Shown here piece by piece: positions 7,918 to 16,508 of a stretch of DNA of 44,821 bases. The translations under genes were made by a program, and so were the position numbers. The DNA comes from an uncultured Bacilli bacterium (GTDB taxonomy: Bacteria > Bacillota_I > Bacilli_A > RF39 > UBA660), in NCBI GenBank assembly GCA_934098515.1, contig CAKOOK010000011.1:1-44821 (forward strand). Reading direction: 5' to 3'. Every line of letters starts with the position of its first letter. Position 1 is the first letter of the stretch. Below the pieces are notes generated by a model. The model saw only the letters and a program-made list of their open reading frames with translations, did not search any database and had not been told where the DNA came from.

Positions 7918-8959
7918 TGTCTTTTTTATCGTGAATAAATAGGATATCAGTTTTAAGAATTAATGTTATTAGTACTGCTAGTAATATAATATATAGAATA
8001 ATTGCTTGGTGATTGTCTCCTAGAACATAGAATACTGAAATTGCTGCGCATAAGGCATCAACTGCATACATAATTAGGACCGTTTTCTTTGTTGATTTGT
8101 TTAGTTTAAGTAACTGATGATGAATGTGTTCTTTATCTGGAGCACCAATATTGCCACCTTTAAGTAGTCTTCTAAAGATTGCTAAGATTGTATCAATAAT
8201 TGGTAAGAATAAGATAAGTAGTGGTACTATTAGGGATGTTACTGTTGCTGCTTTAAATCCTAGTAGAGATATGACAGCAATCATGAATCCTAAAAATGTA
8301 CTTCCAGTGTCTCCCATAAAGATGGATGCTGGATTAAAGTTGTATACTAGAAATCCTAAAGTTGCTCCTAGCATAATTAAGCATAGTGTTACATCTAAAC
8401 CATTTAATCTATTTAAGAAATAAGCAATTATTGCAATAGTTAAGAAGTATATTGAACTTGTTCCTGCGGCTAGGCCATCTAGACCATCTATTAAGTTAAT
8501 TGCGTTCATGATTGCCGTAATAAATATTATGGTTACTGGCTGACTAATTACACCAAATGAGATATTTAAGCCGAAGGCACTTAGTTCTGATATGTAGATG
8601 TTTCCGTAGTAAACTACAATAGATGAAGCAATAAGCTGCACGATAAATTTGTATTTAGCGGATATCGGTTTTATATCATCAAAGATTCCTAGAAGGATTA
8701 TGATAAAGCCACCAATAAGTATTGAGTTCATTTGAACTGTTGGTTCAGCAAAGAAGATATAGCCAATTAGAAATGAACTAAATATTGCAAGTCCACCTAG
8801 TCTTGGCATAGGTTTTTTGTGTACTTTTCTTTCGTTTGGGTAGTCAATTGCCCCTACATGTTCTGCTATTTTTTTAACAATTGGTACTAGTAATACACTT
8901 GATATAAATGTAACAAGTAAAATTATTAGAATACTATTTCCGTTAACTGCATATTTCAT
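7910..8959 (-). CDS. tagO: Undecaprenyl-phosphate GlcNAc-1-phosphate transferase family (TagO/WecA)
   Basis: 349 residues with about ten to eleven membrane segments. Shows the PNT family motifs: DYPNERKVHKKPMPRLGG near the N-terminus, NLIDGLDGLAAG, NPASIFMGDTGSTFLGF with catalytic Asp residues, and the HIHHQLL loop that distinguishes WecA/TagO/WbpL from MraY. It links a sugar-1-phosphate, usually GlcNAc, to undecaprenyl phosphate and would prime the glycan finished by the WecG/TagA enzyme and exported by the ABC pair at the left of the window. Start ATG 8959-8957 with GGAAGTGA Shine-Dalgarno. Confidence 0.9.
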   Translation of the reverse strand: MKYAVNGNSILIILLVTFISSVLLVPIVKKIAEHVGAIDYPNERKVHKKPMPRLGGLAIFSSFLIGYIFFAEPTVQMNSILIGGFIIILLGIFDDIKPISAKYKFIVQLIASSIVVYYGNIYISELSAFGLNISFGVISQPVTIIFITAIMNAINLIDGLDGLAAGTSSIYFLTIAIIAYFLNRLNGLDVTLCLIMLGATLGFLVYNFNPASIFMGDTGSTFLGFMIAVISLLGFKAATVTSLIVPLLILFLPIIDTILAIFRRLLKGGNIGAPDKEHIHHQLLKLNKSTKKTVLIMYAVDALCAAISVFYVLGDNHQAIILYIILLAVLITLILKTDILFIHDKKDKK

Positions 8960-8980
8960 TTAATCACTTCCGTTAATATT

Positions 8981-8986
8981 ATTATA
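8981..8986 (-). promoter_or_regulatory. Putative -10 box of tagO-like gene
   Basis: TATAAT on the minus strand 22 bases before the start codon, in the gap after the truA terminator. The -35 (TTTTTA, 17-base spacer) is poor, so the call rests on the -10 box and its position. Confidence 0.4.
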
Positions 8987-9002
8987 CACTACTCTTTTAT
9001 AA

Positions 9003-9037
9003 ATAAAAAGAAATTTAGTAGGTAATATCTACTAAAT
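9003..9037 (-). terminator. Terminator of truA operon
   Basis: 9-bp stem 9013-9021/9029-9037, 7-base loop, then TTCTTTTTATTT on the minus strand. It overlaps the truA stop codon (9017-9015). Confidence 0.8.
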
Positions 9038-9737
9038 ATAATCCGTTTGCCGGTGCTGTTGTGTATCCGGTAGTATTTTTTTCTTTTTCTAACATTTCTT
9101 TGATGCTTTCTACATCTGCTTTTTCTTCACCTATTTTAATAAGTGCACCAGTTAAATTTCTAACCATGTATCTATAGAAGCTTTTACCAATGAAGGTTAT
9201 AACTAGGATATCTTTCTTTTTAGTAAATTTTATTTTATATATTATACTATTATAATTTTCTCTTTCACCACTAGTAAAGGCTTTATATGAGTGGAAACCT
9301 AGTAAGAGTTTTGATGCTTTTTTCATTTTTTTAATATTTAGTTTATGACAGTAGTTATATAGATAGTCATTATCTAAGGCATCAAATTCACCCATGTTTA
9401 TTACGTACTGATAAGTTTTTGTTACAACACTAAATCTGGCGTGAAAGTTATTGTCAACTTTTTCACAATAATTTACGTGGATGTGCGGTTCAACTAGTGA
9501 GTTTATGGCATTTTTTAGTCTATCTTCTGGGATATTTACGTTAAGATCAAAGTGAATCATTTGATTATAAGCGTGCACTCCTCTATCTGTTCTTCCTGCT
9601 CCTTTAACTACGACAAGACTTTTGTTTATTTTGGTTAGAGCTTTTTCTAAAGTTTCTTGGATGTTTAGTTTATTTTTTAGTCTTTGAAATCCATAAAATT
9701 TACTTCCATCATAACTAATACTTGCTTTATATCTCAT
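9015..9737 (-). CDS. truA: tRNA pseudouridine(38-40) synthase
   Basis: 240 residues. Begins YKASISYDGSKFYGFQ and carries the catalytic loop GAGRTDRGVHA with Asp51, both typical of TruA. It isomerises U38-40 in the tRNA anticodon arm. The start overlaps the stop of the upstream ATPase-like gene by one base (TAATG), implying translational coupling. In most Firmicutes truA follows ecfA1-ecfA2-ecfT; here the two genes before it are degenerate EcfA-like proteins and ecfT is absent. Confidence 0.95.
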   Translation of the reverse strand: MRYKASISYDGSKFYGFQRLKNKLNIQETLEKALTKINKSLVVVKGAGRTDRGVHAYNQMIHFDLNVNIPEDRLKNAINSLVEPHIHVNYCEKVDNNFHARFSVVTKTYQYVINMGEFDALDNDYLYNYCHKLNIKKMKKASKLLLGFHSYKAFTSGERENYNSIIYKIKFTKKKDILVITFIGKSFYRYMVRNLTGALIKIGEEKADVESIKEMLEKEKNTTGYTTAPANGLYLVDITY

Positions 9738-10348
9738 TAAAATACACTCCTATATATTGCTTTTAATAGTTCTTTAGTTTCTAAATAATATTCAAGTTCG
9801 GCGTTTTTTTCTTTGTTTGCTTCGTCAATGAAGTTGATAATTTCATTTTTAGGAATGAAGCCGGCTTTGATTCCATTTATGATTGTACCTTGATATTTAA
9901 TTATTTGATTTTTCATTACAATAATATCTTTGCTAATATTATTTAAATAAACTGGATTATTACTAATTATTATGAATTTAATTTGCATTGATGCGTTTAT
10001 AAGTCTTATGAAGTTTAAAAATTTATTTTTGTATTTTTCACAGATGCAAGTATCAACATTATATAAAATTATAACTTTAGGTTTTTTGTAAATTGTAAAT
10101 AATAGTTTGGTGCACATTTCTTCATATGAACTAAGTTCAGTTATTTTTTTCTTACTAATATCAGTTAGTTTAAGATTAGTAAAATATTCTTTATTTTTTA
10201 TGTATGTTTTTACTTTTTTGTTTGGTTTAAGCGATACATGGTTAATATTTGGTGACAATATTTCAAGGTCATTTATTTCACCCATAAATGAGATAAAGTT
10301 TTTGTTTGATAAGATAAGATTGTCTTCGTTTAAATACATTATTTCCAT
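9737..10348 (-). CDS. Highly degenerate ABC-ATPase-like protein (EcfA2 position)
   Basis: 203 residues, about 80 shorter than a working EcfA2. No Walker A is present: the expected place reads FISFMGEIND. The segment KPKVIILYNVDT sits where Walker B (ILILDEPT) would be, and KFIIISNN followed by a SKDIIVMKNQIIKYQGT block resembles the H-loop and final strand of ABC ATPases. It overlaps the upstream EcfA-like gene by 10 bases and truA by one, so the ecfA1-ecfA2-truA order is retained. ATP hydrolysis seems impossible; any role is unknown. Homology to EcfA2 is inferred from position and weak block similarity. Confidence 0.55.
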   Translation of the reverse strand: MEIMYLNEDNLILSNKNFISFMGEINDLEILSPNINHVSLKPNKKVKTYIKNKEYFTNLKLTDISKKKITELSSYEEMCTKLLFTIYKKPKVIILYNVDTCICEKYKNKFLNFIRLINASMQIKFIIISNNPVYLNNISKDIIVMKNQIIKYQGTIINGIKAGFIPKNEIINFIDEANKEKNAELEYYLETKELLKAIYRSVF

Positions 10349-11085
10349 ATTTCACCTATTAATGTTTTTTCGTCAGAGTAATCATTTTTTAGTAGGTCAT
10401 AGTAATTTAGCCCACTACTTAGTTCAATTATAAAGGGCATTTTCATTCCGTATTTGCTTAGTAGTTTTTCATCTTTTAAAAGAATTTCTGTTTTTCCATA
10501 ATCAGCTACTTTATAGTTGTCAATTATTAGGATATAGTTTCCTAGTAAGAGTTCTTCTTTGTTATTGGTTACACTTAAAATAGTAATATTGTTCTCTTTG
10601 GCATATTTAAGAAGTTTCATTTTATTTTCAATTGTTAAGTAAGTTAGGAGGTTATCTATGCCAAGAATGCTAGGATTTATTATTAGAAGTGATAAGATTT
10701 TAATAAGAATTTTTTCATTTTCTTTTAAGAGGTTTATTTTAGAAACTAGTAGCTCTTTGATGTTAAAGTATTTTGCTATATTTTTAATTATTTCGGTTGA
10801 TAGGTCTCTAGAGATACCTAATTTATCCTGATAATAGATTAGTTCTTCTTCGGCATATTCTGTGTTAAATTTATTGTCATTAAAGACTACTGCAATATTT
10901 TTTTGTAGGTAGTCGAGTGGTAAATTTTTTATATTTTGGCCATCTATGAATATATCATTTGATGGAATTTTGTTTATTAGTTTTTTTAGTAAGTATGTCT
11001 TACCAGATGCTGGCAAGCCAATTATATTTACAACCCCATCTAATTTTATATTTAGATTATATTCTTGTATTTCTAGTTTTTCCAT
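10339..11085 (-). CDS. EcfA-like ABC ATPase with altered catalytic motifs
   Basis: 248 residues from the ATG at 11085, which has a GGGGGA Shine-Dalgarno; an in-frame ATG 15 bases upstream lacks one. Walker A GLPASGKT (23-30) is intact. The signature LSGGQ is replaced by LLKENEK, and Walker B reads SILGIDNLL, so the catalytic Glu after Asp is Asn. The H-loop is VTNN rather than VTHD. The C-terminal PFIIELSSGL block recalls the EcfA C-domain. It may bind but probably not hydrolyse ATP well. It heads the truA operon. EcfA ancestry is inferred from order and the C-terminal block. Confidence 0.6.
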   Translation of the reverse strand: MEKLEIQEYNLNIKLDGVVNIIGLPASGKTYLLKKLINKIPSNDIFIDGQNIKNLPLDYLQKNIAVVFNDNKFNTEYAEEELIYYQDKLGISRDLSTEIIKNIAKYFNIKELLVSKINLLKENEKILIKILSLLIINPSILGIDNLLTYLTIENKMKLLKYAKENNITILSVTNNKEELLLGNYILIIDNYKVADYGKTEILLKDEKLLSKYGMKMPFIIELSSGLNYYDLLKNDYSDEKTLIGEIWK

Positions 11086-11111
11086 TAGATATTCCCCCAT
11101 CCATTATAATT

Positions 11112-11139
11112 ATTATAACATAGCATTTTTCATATTCAA
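11112..11139 (-). promoter_or_regulatory. Promoter of EcfA-like/truA operon
   Basis: On the minus strand TTGAAT (11139-11134), 16-base spacer ending in TGT, then TATAAT (11117-11112): a sigma-A promoter with an extended -10. It directly follows the ctpA terminator. Confidence 0.7.
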
Positions 11140-11148
11140 TAAGCAAAT

Positions 11149-11175
11149 AAAAAAAATTAGCAATTTTGCTAATTT
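11149..11175 (-). terminator. Terminator of ctpA
   Basis: 9-bp perfect stem 11154-11162/11167-11175 with loop ATTT-type 4 bases, followed on the minus strand by a run of T. It contains the ctpA stop codon (11171-11169). Confidence 0.85.
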
Positions 11176-12365
11176 GATAGGTATTCTACAGCTGCATTTA
11201 ATTGTGTGTCTTCAACTACTTGACCTTCTTCTGTACTTTCAGGTAGTTCTTTTTCAATATCTGGGGTTAAGCCAACACCATCAATACAATTACCTTCTGG
11301 AGTAAGCCATCTAGCTGTTGTATATTTAATCATTGCTCCATCACTAAGATTTGATGTTTGTTGTACTTTACCTTTTCCATATGATTTTGTACCAATTAGT
11401 GATGCACCATAACTATATTTTAAGGCAGATGCTAGGACTTCTGATGCAGATGCAGAACTACCATTAATTAAGATGCCTACTTTGTATGTGCGATGTTCGT
11501 CTGTTTCATCTTTGGTTACTTCTGTTTTAGTTTTGTTTTCTAAGGAGTAGATTGTTTTACCTTTTTCAATGAATAGTTCGGCTATTTTCGTTGCTTCGTT
11601 TAGGTAACCACCAGTGTTGTTTCTAACGTCGATTATAAGTGAATCTATATTAGAAGATTCTAATTTTTTTAGTTCTTTGTTAAATTGTTCATAAGCCGTG
11701 TCAGAAAATTTAGTAAGGGCAATATATCCAACTCTTTTTTCATTTTGCTCTATAACTTTACTGGATACTGCTGGGTTATAAAGGGTTTTTCTTTTAACGT
11801 TAAATGATAGTTCTTCTTCACCTCTTTTGATTGTTATTTTGACAGTATCTTTTTCACTTTCTTTTATTAAGGTGCCAAGTTCTGCGGATGTTTTTTCAGC
11901 TACGATTTCGTCGTTAACTTTGGTGATTATGTCTCCTGTTAAGATACCTGCTTCTTTTGCTGGTGTGTCATCATAAACATTTATTATTTCAAATTCTTCT
12001 TTGTCATTTTTAGTAAATAAAACGCCGATGCCTTCATATGTTCCTGTTAAAGATGATGTAAGATATGACTTACTACTTTCATTTAGGTAGGTTGTATATG
12101 GATCACCTAAATAGTTTAGCATACCTTGAATTGCTGCATCTATAAGGGCTTCTTCGTTGACGTTATCATAATAGTTATCAAGTATTTGATTATAAGATTT
12201 TACAAATTCTTGTAAGTGTTTATTATTTGATGTATTTTGTTTTCCAGTATTTATATTTCGGTATGCAATATAACCGGTTCCAAGGCTCATTATTAATGAA
12301 GAAATTACGGAAATAACGATTACTTCCCATAGTTTAAATGTTGGTTTTTTGCTTTCTTTTTTCAT
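11169..12365 (-). CDS. ctpA: S41 carboxy-terminal processing protease
   Basis: 398 residues from the ATG at 12365-12363, chosen for the GGAG Shine-Dalgarno six bases ahead; an ATG 12 bases upstream overlaps that site. One N-terminal membrane segment (about residues 12-34) anchors an extracellular protease: PDZ domain (GIGVLFTKND to GDIITKVNDEIV), then the S41 core with VRNNTGGY, catalytic Ser in NGSSASASE and catalytic Lys in SYGKGKVQ. CtpA/CtpB enzymes cut C-terminal tails of exported or signalling proteins. No spoIVF-type partner is nearby, so the substrate is unknown. Confidence 0.92.
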   Translation of the reverse strand: MKKESKKPTFKLWEVIVISVISSLIMSLGTGYIAYRNINTGKQNTSNNKHLQEFVKSYNQILDNYYDNVNEEALIDAAIQGMLNYLGDPYTTYLNESSKSYLTSSLTGTYEGIGVLFTKNDKEEFEIINVYDDTPAKEAGILTGDIITKVNDEIVAEKTSAELGTLIKESEKDTVKITIKRGEEELSFNVKRKTLYNPAVSSKVIEQNEKRVGYIALTKFSDTAYEQFNKELKKLESSNIDSLIIDVRNNTGGYLNEATKIAELFIEKGKTIYSLENKTKTEVTKDETDEHRTYKVGILINGSSASASEVLASALKYSYGASLIGTKSYGKGKVQQTSNLSDGAMIKYTTARWLTPEGNCIDGVGLTPDIEKELPESTEEGQVVEDTQLNAAVEYLSN

Positions 12366-12405
12366 ACGACTCTCCATAATAATAATATCATAGTTTTTAT
12401 ATTTT

Positions 12406-12437
12406 TAGTAAAAAAAATAGACTTTTACGTCTATTTT
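12406..12437 (-). terminator. Terminator after the 160-residue anchored protein gene
   Basis: 9-bp stem 12414-12422/12429-12437, 6-base loop, then eight Ts on the minus strand. It overlaps the stop codon of the upstream gene; the ctpA promoter region follows at once. Confidence 0.85.
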
Positions 12438-12913
12438 AATACTTTGTCATAGCTTTCAGTATATGCTGATGTTACTTTACCATTTTTAATTAGGTAAAGA
12501 GCACTGCCATTTACTTTTACTTCTTCACTGCTTGCTGGCTTTTTGTTTGTTGTATCAGATACTGCTATTTTATTTAAGCCATCATTTAAATCTATGAAGT
12601 AAAGTTTTTTAGCATCGTCTTTTGCTCTATATGTTTTAATGATATTGTTGTATACAGTTGCATTATCGTCTGTACTATCATAGATAAAAGCATAATATTC
12701 ATCATATGGACGATTAAACATTGTCCCAATTGTTGCTTCATCATAGTTAAATGTGACTTCTGAAGTTTTATTGTTTTCTTTTTTATTTAATACTTTTTCA
12801 GTTAGGAAGTATAAGCCTGTTGCTATTAAAGCAATTATAACTGTTATGATGATTAAGTTTCTTATTTCACTTGAATCTTTACTTTCATATTTTTTTAATC
12901 TTTTTTGTTTCAT
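12431..12913 (-). CDS. Membrane-anchored protein, possible Cys-less thioredoxin-like fold
   Basis: 160 residues: a basic N-terminus, one membrane helix (about residues 19-41) and an extracellular domain. The block EYYAFIYDSTDD, then YRAKDDAKKLYFIDLND and finally SALYLIKNGKVTSAY mimics the beta-alpha-beta order of thioredoxin folds (strand, helix, strand with cis-Pro-like region, strand), but there is no Cys at all, so no redox role. The resemblance is by eye and tentative. Transcribed alone, between two terminators, from an extended -10 promoter. Start ATG 12913-12911 with AAGGTGG Shine-Dalgarno. Confidence 0.6.
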   Translation of the reverse strand: MKQKRLKKYESKDSSEIRNLIIITVIIALIATGLYFLTEKVLNKKENNKTSEVTFNYDEATIGTMFNRPYDEYYAFIYDSTDDNATVYNNIIKTYRAKDDAKKLYFIDLNDGLNKIAVSDTTNKKPASSEEVKVNGSALYLIKNGKVTSAYTESYDKVLK

Positions 12914-12931
12914 CTAAACCACCTTGCATAT

Positions 12932-12940
12932 ATTATATCA
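12932..12940 (-). promoter_or_regulatory. Extended -10 promoter of the anchored protein gene
   Basis: TGATATAAT on the minus strand, an extended -10 box 19 bases before the start codon. No good -35; the upstream position is taken by the T tract of the preceding terminator. Confidence 0.6.
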
Positions 12941-12949
12941 CAAGTTCTT

Positions 12950-12979
12950 TAAAAAAGAAGCCTTTTTGTTTAGGCTTCT
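12950..12979 (-). terminator. Terminator of the GGDEF/YihY operon
   Basis: 8-bp perfect stem 12956-12963/12972-12979 (AGAAGCCT), 8-base loop, then six Ts on the minus strand. It is 97 bases after the yihY stop. Confidence 0.85.
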
Positions 12980-13075
12980 CAAATATTACTCCATGATATC
13001 GTTAATTCTTTTGAATTAGATTGATATTATGAGGCAAATTGTGCACTAAGTAATATTCGTGTGCACATTAGTATT
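12980..13075 (-). other. Untranslated 3' region with a second dyad
   Basis: Between the YihY-type gene and its terminator. It holds an inverted repeat of 7 bp (13039-13045 with 13060-13066, TGTGCAC/GTGCACA) but no T tract and no ORF with a ribosome-binding site that I can support. Confidence 0.4.
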
Positions 13076-13948
13076 TTAATCATTTTTGTTGATATTAATT
13101 CTTCCAGTTTTTTCCATTTCATCATTGTCAAATTTAACAGTTAGGCTTAGACCTATAACAAGGATATAGCTTAAAAAGTAGATCCAAAGCATTAGTACTG
13201 CAATATTAGATAATCCAGCATAGAAGATATCATATCTAGCAAAGTGAGATATATAATAACTATATATTTCAGTTGTTATTATCCAGCCAGCTGCTGTGAA
13301 TATTGCTCCTAAGTTAATTTGAGAGGCTGGAATGCTTTTGTTTGGCGCCATAGTAAATATCACTTTAATAAAGATAAAGATAATTAGCCAAGATATTGGG
13401 CCTTGCATTATCTCAAGAATACTTGTTATGACTGATTTTATATTGAAGTAGTCAATTGCATTTATTATTTTTTCACCAAATACTGGTACTAGTAAAATGA
13501 ATAAGTAAAGTACAACAATTAATAAAGTCATAAGTATTGCTTTAATTCTTCTTTTAATCCATGACGTTTGTTTGCAACCATAGATTTCGTTTGCACTAAA
13601 GATTATGGAGTCAGCTGCATTTGATGATAAGTATGCCATTGTTATAATGATTACTAATAATTTAGCATCGATTGTTTTACCATCAATAATAGGAACAATC
13701 ATATTCACTATGTTATCACTGAAATTTGTTTTGATTAATTCAATAATGGAATCAATTGATATATTAAATAGTGATGCTCCATAGCCTATTAGGGTTACTA
13801 TTGGAACTAGTGATAATATTAGAAAGAATGCTATTTGTCCTGGAAGAGCCATCATGTATGGTTTATTAAGAATTATCCATACATCTTTTAAAAACTTTTT
13901 TACGTTAGTTTTTCTTTTTTCAATTATGGTATTAACTTTCTTTTTCAT
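13076..13948 (-). CDS. YihY/BrkB-family inner membrane protein
   Basis: 290 residues from ATG 13948-13946, which overlaps the end of the upstream gene by 17 bases; a start 60 bases further up would overlap by 77. Six hydrophobic segments and the family block ALPGQIAFFLILSLVPIVTLIG, then VLMLWIYFLSYILVIG near the end, are typical of YihY (formerly RNase BN/UPF0761). The family is widespread in membranes; its function is unsettled and it is not an RNase. Last gene of a three-gene operon with the GGDEF protein. Confidence 0.88.
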   Translation of the reverse strand: MKKKVNTIIEKRKTNVKKFLKDVWIILNKPYMMALPGQIAFFLILSLVPIVTLIGYGASLFNISIDSIIELIKTNFSDNIVNMIVPIIDGKTIDAKLLVIIITMAYLSSNAADSIIFSANEIYGCKQTSWIKRRIKAILMTLLIVVLYLFILLVPVFGEKIINAIDYFNIKSVITSILEIMQGPISWLIIFIFIKVIFTMAPNKSIPASQINLGAIFTAAGWIITTEIYSYYISHFARYDIFYAGLSNIAVLMLWIYFLSYILVIGLSLTVKFDNDEMEKTGRININKND

Positions 13949-15953
13949 TGGTCTCAATCGTTTCTTTGTTTTCACGCATTTGAATACTAGCTTCATTGAT
14001 GGCGTCATCTAATAATTTAAGGTCATCTACTATCATACTAAAGCCAATGGCAGCACCATATTCATAAGGTAGTGTTTTAAATTCTTTTACTAATTTTTTA
14101 ATATAGTTAATAACTTGTTTTTCAGTGTAACCTACAAGATATACCATAAATTCGTTACCATCTGTTCTCATTATTTCTGAATTATCAAGTTGAGTTTTTA
14201 TTAAGATACCTGCGGATGCTTTAATTTGTTTGTCGCCTTCTTCATGACCAAATGTATCATTTATATATTTTAAGTTGTTTAAGTCAATTACGATAACTGC
14301 TTGTGGGTAAATTGTATTTTTATTCCATACGTCCATTTTTTCATTTAAGTAGTTACGATTTTTTAGGCTTGTTAACATATCGATAAATTTTAATTTTTCA
14401 TCTTTACGGATTTTAGTATCTAATTTGATGTGCTTTTTAGAAGCAATAACTATACCGATAATTACGACACCAATTGATACTGCGACTAGAATGTATTTTG
14501 CTACTACGCCTGCAATGTTTTCTTGAGCGTTAGTTTGACTGTATGTGTCTAAACCTTCGGATAAGATTTTGTTGTCGTCTAAGAATAATGAGTAGTTACT
14601 AAATAATTTATAGAAAGCATCATCATTTGTTTGATATCTAAATTCCATATTATTTGGAATATATCCACTATAATTAATAATGCTATTTTTTATTTTTTTG
14701 TTGTGATATAGGTTGTAAGCGTTAGCATCGATAGCGATTGTATATCCTTTATTATAAGCTTTGATTAAGCTACTTAGGTTTTTAACTTGTTTAGTTGTTG
14801 CTTTACTATCTAGATAGTTTGCTAATTTGCTTCCTTTTATAACATATATAGTATCACTTACATAAGAAATATCTGATACTTTGTTACTATTTTCATAATT
14901 GTTTATTATATAGTATTTATAAGGTAAATTAAGTTTGATTGTGTAATCGTTTAATGTTTCGTCTGTATTGTTGATCATTATATCAACATCTTTGTTATTG
15001 TATGCTTTAATTAAACTACTATCGGTTTTATATTTAGTATAAGTAAAGTCAGTGTTTACAAATTTACTAAAGTCTGTTAGATATGAAAATAAGATACCAC
15101 CAGTTTTGTTGCCACTTAGGGATGTATATGCTGGATTTTCAGTGAAACCTATTTTATATGTTTTACTAGTTAGTTTATCTGTATCTAGTCCAGTTAGAGC
15201 TAGTTTTTCAACAAATAAGTTATAAAGGTTTGTATAGTAAGATTTTTCATATTCGTCGTTATACCAAATATTGTAGAATTTATTTACGATACTATTTAAT
15301 ATTTCATCTGTTCCAAGGTGAATGTAGTAGTATTTTTTTAGTTCTGGTAAATGGTATGTTATTATATAATTTTTTTCAAGAATTTTATCAATGTATTCAT
15401 TTAAAGGAACTAGTGCGTAGTCAATTGCTTTATCTTCTAGACCTTGAGCTAGGGCTGTATCTGATTCATATGTTACAAAGGTACTTGTGATTTTATATCC
15501 TTTTGAGATATAAGCAATGCCATCATTTAGTCCACCAATTTTTTTGCCATTTAAGTCTGCTGGTTCGTTTATTAATTCTTTATTTTTAGATATTAGTACG
15601 TAATGGTCAGTAAATAATAATAATCCTTCTTCTGGTTTACTTTCAGATACAGTTAAACCTAGAGAAGTGTTAGTTTTATAGTCTGATACATTTTTGTTTA
15701 TTGATATACCATATTCTTTTGATAGTTCATCAAAGAATTCGTTTACGGTTCCTTTACCATCGGTGCTAAATACATTTAAATTATTTGGTAGATTAACAGT
15801 TACGATACTTGTTTTATTTTTATCTATCCATTCTTTTTCTTTAATATTTAACTGATTACTATTTTTAAATGTTGTTAAGTAAATTACTGCTCCTGTGGCG
15901 ATTAATAGTATGATGATTATAATGGTCACTACTATTTTTTTATTTTTTTTCAT
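13932..15953 (-). CDS. Membrane GGDEF protein with extracellular solute-binding-like sensor domains
   Basis: 673 residues. An N-terminal membrane helix (8-27) and a second near 482-505 bracket about 450 extracellular residues with two segments like family-3 solute-binding proteins (GLNDGIAYISKG..., then KIGFTENPAYTSLSG... and YTIAIDANAYNLYHN). The cytoplasmic GGDEF domain keeps VIDLNNLKYINDTFGHEEGD, but the signature reads DGNEF (598-602) instead of GGDEF. The metal Asp of the first strand is present, so activity is uncertain. No EAL or PilZ gene is visible. It is second in the operon led by a small anchored protein. Confidence 0.85.
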   Translation of the reverse strand: MKKNKKIVVTIIIIILLIATGAVIYLTTFKNSNQLNIKEKEWIDKNKTSIVTVNLPNNLNVFSTDGKGTVNEFFDELSKEYGISINKNVSDYKTNTSLGLTVSESKPEEGLLLFTDHYVLISKNKELINEPADLNGKKIGGLNDGIAYISKGYKITSTFVTYESDTALAQGLEDKAIDYALVPLNEYIDKILEKNYIITYHLPELKKYYYIHLGTDEILNSIVNKFYNIWYNDEYEKSYYTNLYNLFVEKLALTGLDTDKLTSKTYKIGFTENPAYTSLSGNKTGGILFSYLTDFSKFVNTDFTYTKYKTDSSLIKAYNNKDVDIMINNTDETLNDYTIKLNLPYKYYIINNYENSNKVSDISYVSDTIYVIKGSKLANYLDSKATTKQVKNLSSLIKAYNKGYTIAIDANAYNLYHNKKIKNSIINYSGYIPNNMEFRYQTNDDAFYKLFSNYSLFLDDNKILSEGLDTYSQTNAQENIAGVVAKYILVAVSIGVVIIGIVIASKKHIKLDTKIRKDEKLKFIDMLTSLKNRNYLNEKMDVWNKNTIYPQAVIVIDLNNLKYINDTFGHEEGDKQIKASAGILIKTQLDNSEIMRTDGNEFMVYLVGYTEKQVINYIKKLVKEFKTLPYEYGAAIGFSMIVDDLKLLDDAINEASIQMRENKETIETNEKES

Positions 15954-15959
15954 AGTTTC

Positions 15960-16442
15960 CTACTTTCTCTCACTTTGTTTAATCCATGATATAAGTGTTG
16001 CATCACTTTTTTTATAACCCATTAGTGGGAAAAATTTTGCATTATCATCTTCCGCTGTGTTTGTGAAGATAAAGTTAATATCATAGAATTCTTTTTCTTC
16101 AGTTGATAAGTACTCTAATGATTTAATAGCAATTCCTTGGGCATCTTCAGTAGTTCCTTCTTTAAGTTCTATTGTAAGATAGATTATTTTGCCTTTTAAA
16201 TCAAATGTTACTTTGCTTATTTTTTCATTTTCTTTTATTTTTTCTTCGATTTCTTTTTGCTTATCATCTGATATTTTTACGTTTTCAATTCCATATAGTC
16301 TTTTACCATATACATCTGTTCTTGTTTGCTCAATGAAGTAGTAAACAAATGCTGATGCGATTAGAATAATACAAACAATGCTTACAATCATAAGAATGCA
16401 ATATATACGGTTATTTTGATAGAACCCCTTTAATTTTTTCAT
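15960..16442 (-). CDS. Small membrane-anchored protein of unknown function
   Basis: 160 residues: basic N-terminus, one membrane helix (about 13-37), then a mixed, charged extracellular domain with DDKQKEIEEKIKENEKISKVTFDLKGKIIYLTIEL. I do not recognise a family. It is the first gene of the operon with the GGDEF protein, six bases apart, so it may work with that sensor. Start ATG 16442-16440 with AGAGGTGA Shine-Dalgarno. Confidence 0.65.
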   Translation of the reverse strand: MKKLKGFYQNNRIYCILMIVSIVCIILIASAFVYYFIEQTRTDVYGKRLYGIENVKISDDKQKEIEEKIKENEKISKVTFDLKGKIIYLTIELKEGTTEDAQGIAIKSLEYLSTEEKEFYDINFIFTNTAEDDNAKFFPLMGYKKSDATLISWIKQSERK

Positions 16443-16468
16443 AATCTTTCACCTCTTTAAGTATCTTT

Positions 16469-16497
16469 ATTATACTATATTACTTATTACTTTTCAA
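16469..16497 (-). promoter_or_regulatory. Promoter of the GGDEF operon
   Basis: Minus strand TTGAAA (16497-16492), 17-base spacer, TATAAT (16474-16469), 27 bases before the first start codon of the operon. Confidence 0.8.
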
Positions 16498-16508
16498 TTT
16501 ACTCTTTG

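Noticed and set aside
13039..13066. Dyad downstream of yihY as a terminator
   Set aside because: No T tract follows; the genuine terminator is at 12950-12979.
13949..14008. Longer YihY start overlapping the GGDEF gene by 77 bases
   Set aside because: The extra residues are out-of-frame copies of the GGDEF C-terminus; family length fits the start at 13948.
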